Below, piece after piece: positions 57,528-64,000 of a stretch of 64,000 nt of DNA. Within the stretch, counting starts at the first letter, position 1. The number at the start of each line of letters is the position of its first letter. The position numbers and the translations under genes were made by a program. Origin of the DNA: Rhizobium sp. AQ_MP (GTDB lineage Bacteria; Pseudomonadota; Alphaproteobacteria; Rhizobiales; Rhizobiaceae). The stretch covers positions 62,001 through 126,000 of the forward strand of contig NZ_JACJVI010000005.1 in NCBI RefSeq assembly GCF_014237835.1, written 5' to 3'. The notes below the pieces were generated by a model. That model was given only the letters and a program-made list of their open reading frames with translations. It was not told the DNA's origin and did not search any database.

Positions 57528-60152
57528 ATGACACGACAGCAGTTCGATCGAGATGGAGACGCCCCCCTGGTCGATCGCCGCGGTGGCGTCGGCATGGCGC
57601 TGCGCATCCTTCTGCTCGCGCTCGCCCTGATCGCGGCATCCGCCGCCTTCATTTTTTTCCGCGACCAGCTCGACAATCAGATGGTGCTGGGCGTGCTCGG
57701 CATCCTGGCGATGATGGGGATCTTCTTCATCGTCTCTGCTGTCATCGGGTTCGTCGAAGTGATGCCGCAGTCGAACAACGATGCGCTTGCACGGAATTTT
57801 CTCGCAAGCCAGCCAGAGGGGACACTGATCACCGATACCGAAGGCCGGATCGTCTTCGCCAACGCCGCCTACGGGGCGATGACGGGCGCGCGCAAGGCAA
57901 CCGAAGTGCAGACGCTCGATGCGCTCCTCTCGCGCTACCGCGAGTCGAGCGAAGCGCTCTACCGGCTGACCAATGGCCTGCGCGAGGGGCGCGACAGCTA
58001 TGAAGAGTTCCGGCTGCTGAAGCCGCTCGGTAGCCAGACGGCGAATGGTTCCGGCGCCCATTGGTACCGGCTCAAGGCGCGCCTTCTGCCGGGCGAACGA
58101 CGGGAGAAGCCGCTGCATGTCTGGCAGATATCGGACATCACCGCCGAGCGTGACGATCAGGAGCGTTTCTTCAAGGAGCTGCAACACGCGATCGACTACC
58201 TTGACCATGCGCCGGCCGGCTTCTTCTCCGCCGGGCGCAAGGGTGAGATCTACTATCTGAATGCCACGCTCGCGGAATGGTTGGGCGTCGACCTCACGCA
58301 ATTCAATCCTGGCTCCATGACGATCGCCGATCTGGTGGCCGGCGAAGGCATGGCGTTGATCAATTCCGTCCAGGCCGAGCCTGGCCAGGCGCGTACCGAA
58401 ACGCTCGACCTCGATCTGCGACGGGTCAACGGTCAGAGCCTGCCGGTGCGCCTGGTGCACCGTGTTCGGGCTGCGCGCGATGGTGCACCGGGCGAGAGCC
58501 GGTCGATCGTTCTGGCGCGCAGCCAGGCCGAGGGCGGTGATCAATCCGATTCCGTTGCCTCGATGCGGTTCACCCGCTTCTTCAACAATACGCCGATGGC
58601 AATCGCCTCGGTCGATGGTGAAGGTCGAATTCTGCGGACAAATGCGCCGTTCATGAAGCTCTTTGCCGACATCATCTCGCGCGACGAGATCGAACGGCAT
58701 GGCCGAATCGAAGTCGTCCTGCACGAGAACGAGCGCGAGGGCTTCCGTCAGGCGCTGGCTGCGGCCATGGATCGTCAGGTCGACATCTCGCCGATCGACA
58801 GCCGCCATCCGACCAATGACAGCAGGCATTTCCGCTTCTATGTCAATGCCGTGATCGACCAGAGCGACGAGGCGCCGGAAGAGGCGGCCATCGTCTATGC
58901 CGTCGATGTCACCGACCAGAAGGCGCTTGAAGCGCAGATGGCGCAGACGCAGAAGATGAATGCCGTTGGCACGCTGGCCGGCGGCATCGCGCACGACTTC
59001 AACAACGTGCTGACCGCGATCCTGCTGTCCTCCGATCACCTGCTGCTGCAGGCGCGTCCGTCTGATGCAAGTTTTGCCGATCTCATGGAGATCAAGCGCA
59101 ATGCCAACCGCGCTGCCGTCCTGGTGCGCCAGCTGCTTGCCTTCTCGCGCAAGCAGACGATGCGGCCGAGTGTGCTCAACCTGACGGACGTGATCGGCGA
59201 TCTCCGGATGCTGGTCGACCGGCTGATCTCCGGCACCAATGTTAAGCTCAAGGTCGAATATGGCCGCGACCTCTGGCCGGTGAAGACGGACCTGTCTCAG
59301 TTCGAGCAGGTGCTGATCAATCTCTGCGTCAATGCGCGCGATGCAATGCCCGAGGGTGGATCGATCACGGTCTCGACGCGCAACATCGATTCGGCGGAGG
59401 CAGGTGCCTTCGGCTATCGTGGCCTGCCGTCGGAAGACATGGTGCTGGTCGAAGTCGCCGATACCGGGACCGGGATTGCGCCCGAGATCATGGACAAGAT
59501 CTTCGAGCCCTTCTTCACGACAAAGGAGGTCGGCAAGGGTACGGGACTGGGGCTTGCGATGGTCTATGGCATCGTCAAGCAGTCCGGGGGTTACATCTAT
59601 CCGGAATCGGAAGTGGGCAGGGGAACGACCTTCCGCATCTTCCTTCCGCGGCATGTTCCTGAGGTGCAGGCTGAAGTTGACGCAAAGTCGGTCACTGCGA
59701 CCGTCGATGGCGATACCATCACGGTGACCCCGGTCCAGGCAGCAAGCGAGGCGCAGGATGCCCCCGATCTCACGGGCAAGTCGGCTGTCGTGCTGCTCGT
59801 CGAGGACGAAGAGGCCGTGCGCCGTGGCGGCAAGCGCATGCTGGAGACACGCGGCTATACCGTCCACGAGGCGGGCTCCGGTGTCGAGGCGCTCGACATC
59901 ATGGAAGAGCTTGAGGGCGAGGTGGACATCGTGGTGTCCGACGTCGTCATGCCGGAGATGGACGGTCCGACGCTGCTGACCGAGCTGCGCAAGAAGTATC
60001 CGGATCTGAAGTTCATCTTCGTCTCGGGTTATGCCGAGGATGCTTTTGCCCGCAATCTGCCGGCGGACGCCAAGTTCGGCTTCCTGCCGAAACCCTTTTC
60101 GCTGAAGCAGCTGGCTGTCGCCGTGCGTGAGATGCTGGACGGGCAGGGCTGA
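57528..60152 (+). CDS. cckA: Hybrid sensor histidine kinase CckA
   Basis: Cell-cycle kinase/phosphatase that feeds phosphate through ChpT to CtrA in alphaproteobacteria. The 874 residues comprise two transmembrane helices (about 24-44 and 52-74), two to three PAS domains, a HisKA domain with [19 protein letters not shown] (His489), a HATPase with [20 protein letters not shown] and [13 protein letters not shown], and a receiver domain with phospho-acceptor Asp805 in [11 protein letters not shown]. The order and the HDFNN H-box are those of CckA. ATG 57528 follows GAGG. A terminator follows the stop. Confidence 0.95.
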   Translation: MTRQQFDRDGDAPLVDRRGGVGMALRILLLALALIAASAAFIFFRDQLDNQMVLGVLGILAMMGIFFIVSAVIGFVEVMPQSNNDALARNFLASQPEGTLITDTEGRIVFANAAYGAMTGARKATEVQTLDALLSRYRESSEALYRLTNGLREGRDSYEEFRLLKPLGSQTANGSGAHWYRLKARLLPGERREKPLHVWQISDITAERDDQERFFKELQHAIDYLDHAPAGFFSAGRKGEIYYLNATLAEWLGVDLTQFNPGSMTIADLVAGEGMALINSVQAEPGQARTETLDLDLRRVNGQSLPVRLVHRVRAARDGAPGESRSIVLARSQAEGGDQSDSVASMRFTRFFNNTPMAIASVDGEGRILRTNAPFMKLFADIISRDEIERHGRIEVVLHENEREGFRQALAAAMDRQVDISPIDSRHPTNDSRHFRFYVNAVIDQSDEAPEEAAIVYAVDVTDQKALEAQMAQTQKMNAVGTLAGGIAHDFNNVLTAILLSSDHLLLQARPSDASFADLMEIKRNANRAAVLVRQLLAFSRKQTMRPSVLNLTDVIGDLRMLVDRLISGTNVKLKVEYGRDLWPVKTDLSQFEQVLINLCVNARDAMPEGGSITVSTRNIDSAEAGAFGYRGLPSEDMVLVEVADTGTGIAPEIMDKIFEPFFTTKEVGKGTGLGLAMVYGIVKQSGGYIYPESEVGRGTTFRIFLPRHVPEVQAEVDAKSVTATVDGDTITVTPVQAASEAQDAPDLTGKSAVVLLVEDEEAVRRGGKRMLETRGYTVHEAGSGVEALDIMEELEGEVDIVVSDVVMPEMDGPTLLTELRKKYPDLKFIFVSGYAEDAFARNLPADAKFGFLPKPFSLKQLAVAVREMLDGQG

Positions 60153-60172
60153 CCACAGTATTGAGACGTCCG

Positions 60173-60216
60173 AAACGAAAGACCCCGCCGGATTGCTCCG
60201 GCGGGGTCTATCGTTT
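60173..60216 (+). terminator. Rho-independent terminator after cckA
   Basis: GACCCCGCCGG (60181-60191) pairs with CCGGCGGGGTC (60198-60208) around a 6-base loop, extended by AAACGA (60173-60178) with TCGTTT (60211-60216). It separates cckA from convergent psuG and could serve both. Confidence 0.88.
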
Positions 60217-60234
60217 CTGCGATGTGCTTGTCGC

Positions 60235-61161
60235 TCAGCCGTTCATGGCAACGGCAATTTCAGCTGCCAGGCGCGCATTGTTCTCGACGAGCGCAATGTT
60301 TGTCTTCAGCGAGCGGCCACCCGTCAGGTGGAAGATGTTGTCGAGCAGGTACGGGGTGACCGCCTTGCCCGCAATCTCGTCGCGTTCGGCATTGGCAAGC
60401 GCGCGGCTGATATAGATTTCCATCTCTTCGCGTGGGATCTCGTCGGCTTCCGGGACGGGATTTGCGATCAGCATGCCGCCATCGATGCCGAGCTGGTCGC
60501 GCATCTTCTGGAAATTGGCGATTGCCGCCGGGCTGGGCAGGTTGAGCACGCTCTTGAGACCCGAACTGCGCGACCAGAAGGCCGGGAAGTCTTCGCTGTC
60601 ATAGGTGACGACGGGCACGCCGCGCGTCTCCAGCACTTCCAGCGTCTTCGGGATGTCGAGGATCGCCTTCGGGCCGGCGGAGACGACAATCACCGCGGTG
60701 CGGGCGAGCTCCTCGAGATCGGCCGAGATATCGAAGCTTTCCTCGGCACCGCGATGCACGCCGCCGATGCCGCCGGTCGCAAAGACAGAGATGCCGGCGC
60801 GGGCGGCGGCGATCATGGTGGCGGCGACGGTGGTGGCGCCGTTGCGGCGCTCGGCAATCGCAAAGGCGAGATCGGCGCGCGATAGCTTCATCACATGCTC
60901 CATCTGCGCCAGCGCCTCAAGCTCTGCCGGTTCCAGGCCGATATGCAGCACGCCCTTGATGACGGCGATCGTCGCCGGCACCGCGCCCTGCTGGCGGATG
61001 ATGTCCTCGACACTGCGCGCCATCTGCAGATTGCCCGGATAGGGCATGCCATGGGTGATGATGGTGGACTCGAGTGCCACGATCGGTGCGCCGCGCTGCT
61101 TGGCGGCACTCACTTCGCTCGAATAGGTGATGGGAAGGAGAGGGGAGATGGAACGGGTCAT
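60235..61161 (-). CDS. psuG: Pseudouridine-5'-phosphate glycosidase
   Basis: Splits pseudouridine 5'-phosphate into uracil and ribose 5-phosphate, the second step of pseudouridine breakdown. The 308-residue protein is full length, with family blocks IVALESTIITHGMPYPGNL, PATIAVIKGVLHIGL, NGATTVAATMIAAARAGISVFATGGIGGVHRGAE and VVTYDSEDFPAFW. It lies 30 bases downstream of the PfkB kinase gene, which would provide its substrate, so the two form a catabolic operon. Confidence 0.95.
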   Translation of the reverse strand: MTRSISPLLPITYSSEVSAAKQRGAPIVALESTIITHGMPYPGNLQMARSVEDIIRQQGAVPATIAVIKGVLHIGLEPAELEALAQMEHVMKLSRADLAFAIAERRNGATTVAATMIAAARAGISVFATGGIGGVHRGAEESFDISADLEELARTAVIVVSAGPKAILDIPKTLEVLETRGVPVVTYDSEDFPAFWSRSSGLKSVLNLPSPAAIANFQKMRDQLGIDGGMLIANPVPEADEIPREEMEIYISRALANAERDEIAGKAVTPYLLDNIFHLTGGRSLKTNIALVENNARLAAEIAVAMNG

Positions 61162-61191
61162 GGGGGATCTTCCGTTTGTAAATTCAGGTTC

Positions 61192-62136
61192 TCATGACAG
61201 GAAACGGGCCGGCGGGACAAGAGCCAACTGGCTCTCCAGCTTCGCCTGGGAGAGATTCTCATCGGTCGCATGGGGCGATTTCAGGGTGATGGCTGCGCTT
61301 GCGGTGCCCTGGCGCAGGGCTTGCGCCAGCGATGCGCCGGATAGGCGGGCGTTGAGGAAGCCTGCCGCGAAGGCGTCGCCCGCGCCGGTGACATCGGCAA
61401 TCTCGGTGATTGCTGCGGGTTCGATCACGGCGACACCCTTCTCGTCGAAGGCAATGGTCGGGCCGCTGCCGCTCGTCACGCTGCCGCCTCTCAGGCCTTT
61501 TGCGCGCAGCAGGTGGGGCCAGTCTTCCGCCCGCTCGGCACGCCTGCCGGCAATGGCTTCGGCTTCCGCGCCGTTCATGAACAGATGGGTGAGGTGCGGC
61601 AGGGCCGCCTCGAACTTCACCACCTTGGCCGGCGAGATGGCAATCGCGGACAGGCCGAGGCCCGCTGCATCGCAGGCGCTGGCCAGGGCGGATAGCGTGT
61701 CAGCGCGCAGGTTCGCATCGGTCAGCACGTGGCCTGCTTCGGCAAGGCTGTCGCGAAGCGATCTCGCCTTGATGCGACGGGCCGAAAAGGCATCGTAGAG
61801 CGCCATGTCGGCGAGAGCGATGACCAGATTGCCATCACGTTCGAGGATGGCGGTGTAGCTCGGCGTCGCGCGGTCGAGGAAAATCACCGGCTGGTCGTCG
61901 AGGCCGGCCCGGGCGGCTGCTTCTGTGACGATCTGGCCGGCTGCATCGCCGCCGCGAGGGGCAATCAGCCGAACGGCGCGGCCGAGCCGCGAGAGATTGC
62001 AGGCCGCGTTGAAGACGCCACCGCCGGCTTCCTCGAACCAGTGGCCGGGATTGCTGGCGCCGGGTTTCGTGTCGCCAAACAGGCGTCCGCGCCGATCGAT
62101 ATGGGCTCCGCCGATCGCGACAATCTCGAACGTCAT
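61192..62136 (-). CDS. psuK: PfkB-family kinase, probable pseudouridine kinase
   Basis: A 314-residue ribokinase-fold kinase. The anion-hole/base motif [14 protein letters not shown] is the PfkB signature 2, and the N-terminal [13 protein letters not shown] and [15 protein letters not shown] are the substrate-side motifs. Location directly upstream of psuG argues for pseudouridine kinase, which makes pseudouridine 5'-phosphate. ATG 62136 has GGAGA upstream; the frame is open to 62253 but without family likeness. A perfect palindrome lies 60 bases upstream. Confidence 0.88.
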   Translation of the reverse strand: MTFEIVAIGGAHIDRRGRLFGDTKPGASNPGHWFEEAGGGVFNAACNLSRLGRAVRLIAPRGGDAAGQIVTEAAARAGLDDQPVIFLDRATPSYTAILERDGNLVIALADMALYDAFSARRIKARSLRDSLAEAGHVLTDANLRADTLSALASACDAAGLGLSAIAISPAKVVKFEAALPHLTHLFMNGAEAEAIAGRRAERAEDWPHLLRAKGLRGGSVTSGSGPTIAFDEKGVAVIEPAAITEIADVTGAGDAFAAGFLNARLSGASLAQALRQGTASAAITLKSPHATDENLSQAKLESQLALVPPARFLS

Positions 62137-62195
62137 GCTCTCGTCTCCGCGACCGTGAAAGGGCGAATCGAAGCGCTGCGATCTGGACCGCGGCC

Positions 62196-62222
62196 GCCGA
62201 TCAGGCCCGTTGCCTGATCGGC
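62196..62222. promoter_or_regulatory. Perfect 11-bp inverted repeat upstream of psuK
   Basis: GCCGATCAGGC (62196-62206) and GCCTGATCGGC (62212-62222) are perfect complements around a 5-base spacer. There is no T tract on either strand. Position 60-86 bases before the psuK ATG fits an operator for the psu operon; it is about 157 bases before recA. Confidence 0.5.
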
Positions 62223-62304
62223 TGTGGGAAGCGGCGGAACAGATTTCGAACACGCCTCAAAAAGCGATTTCATATCAATCGCTTCGATTGCTCTTGCAAA
62301 ATGA

Positions 62305-62319
62305 GAACAAAAAGAGTAC
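62305..62319 (+). promoter_or_regulatory. Candidate LexA (SOS) box of recA
   Basis: GAACAAAAAGAGTAC fits the alphaproteobacterial SOS box GAAC-N7-GAAC with one mismatch (GTAC in the second half). It lies 60 bases before the recA ATG in an AT-rich stretch, where the recA promoter is expected. Confidence 0.6.
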
Positions 62320-62378
62320 ATATTCCCCATCGGCGGCTTCATTGCCTATGCGGCCTCAATAACCTAAAGGTGGATCAA

Positions 62379-63467
<1,089 letters not shown>

Positions 63468-63494
63468 TCACTTCGCTCAAGCGATGAATCGGAG

Positions 63495-63530
63495 CCGGCC
63501 GCGTTTGATCCAAACGCGGCCGGTTTTCGT
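63495..63530 (+). terminator. Rho-independent terminator after recA
   Basis: CCGGCCGCGTTTG (63495-63507) pairs perfectly with CAAACGCGGCCGG (63511-63523) around a three-base loop, followed by TTTTCGTT. It separates recA from alaS. Confidence 0.92.
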
Positions 63531-63565
63531 TGCGGCTGCTGGACAGCGAAGGAGCCGGGCGATAA

Positions 63566-64000
<435 letters not shown>

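Noticed and set aside
57525..59867. 780-codon open frame antisense to cckA
   Set aside because: It mirrors the cckA reading frame; composition is charged low-complexity with no domain, while cckA has all kinase motifs. High GC produces such long antisense frames.

Overview
This window reads as chromosomal DNA of an alphaproteobacterium of the Rhizobiaceae (Rhizobium / Agrobacterium / Allorhizobium group). The grounds are the high-GC codon use, a growth-pole-ring (GPR/RgsE-type) giant coiled-coil protein, a CckA hybrid kinase, a DksA lacking most zinc cysteines, a cobalamin riboswitch upstream of bluB, a malic enzyme with a phosphotransacetylase-like tail, and a Rhizobiales-type dispersed intergenic repeat. 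Genus and species cannot be fixed from the sequence alone. I see no tRNA, rRNA, CRISPR array, insertion sequence or prophage.

Layout. 1-9.8 kb: two exporters (MFS, cut by the left edge, and EamA), a chemoreceptor, moaA, a MarR regulator divergent from a hydrolase with a palindromic operator between them, a PPOX flavoprotein and a diguanylate cyclase. 10-14.1 kb: class I and class II fumarases flanking a degenerate GGDEF membrane protein. 14.5-20 kb: an L,D-transpeptidase, gph, rpiA with a DUF2059 gene, and glutathione reductase. 20.1-24.4 kb: two tiny ORFs, a hydrolase, class II DAHP synthase, a GFA protein and an unknown HTH-like protein. 24.6-30.8 kb: an LTA-synthase-family protein, nadE, a low-GC HEPN-like ORF inserted in the nadE operon, a TolB-like propeller, then riboswitch plus bluB. 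30.8-33.5 kb: a secreted DUF2865 protein and a luxR/luxI pair. 33.5-41.1 kb: the malic enzyme, an LpxH-like phosphoesterase and a four-gene Mla-type lipid transport operon. 41.2-49.2 kb: the 1944-residue GPR protein, a divergent pseudo-Hpt protein, a ferredoxin, a candidate sRNA and a DUF922 protease. 49.3-55.0 kb: folP-folB-folK, a secreted protein, the ycjX-ycjF pair and sixA. 55.3-64 kb: dksA, a FliO-like membrane protein, cckA, psuG-psuK, recA with a LexA-like box, and the start of alaS.

Most of the window is housekeeping. Its recurring theme is envelope and polar growth with cell-cycle control: GPR, CckA, L,D-transpeptidase, Mla transport, LpxH-like enzyme and LTA-synthase-like enzyme, plus CtrA-like half-sites. 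The points most worth follow-up are the low-GC HEPN-like ORF (28386-28976), the candidate anti-Shine-Dalgarno sRNA (about 48350-48440, minus), the histidine-less Hpt protein next to gpr, the LuxR whose N-terminal domain lacks the usual autoinducer signature, the two tiny ORFs at 20142-20385, and several perfect palindromes without a named function. Start codons were chosen from ribosome-binding-site spacing, and several are TTG or GTG.
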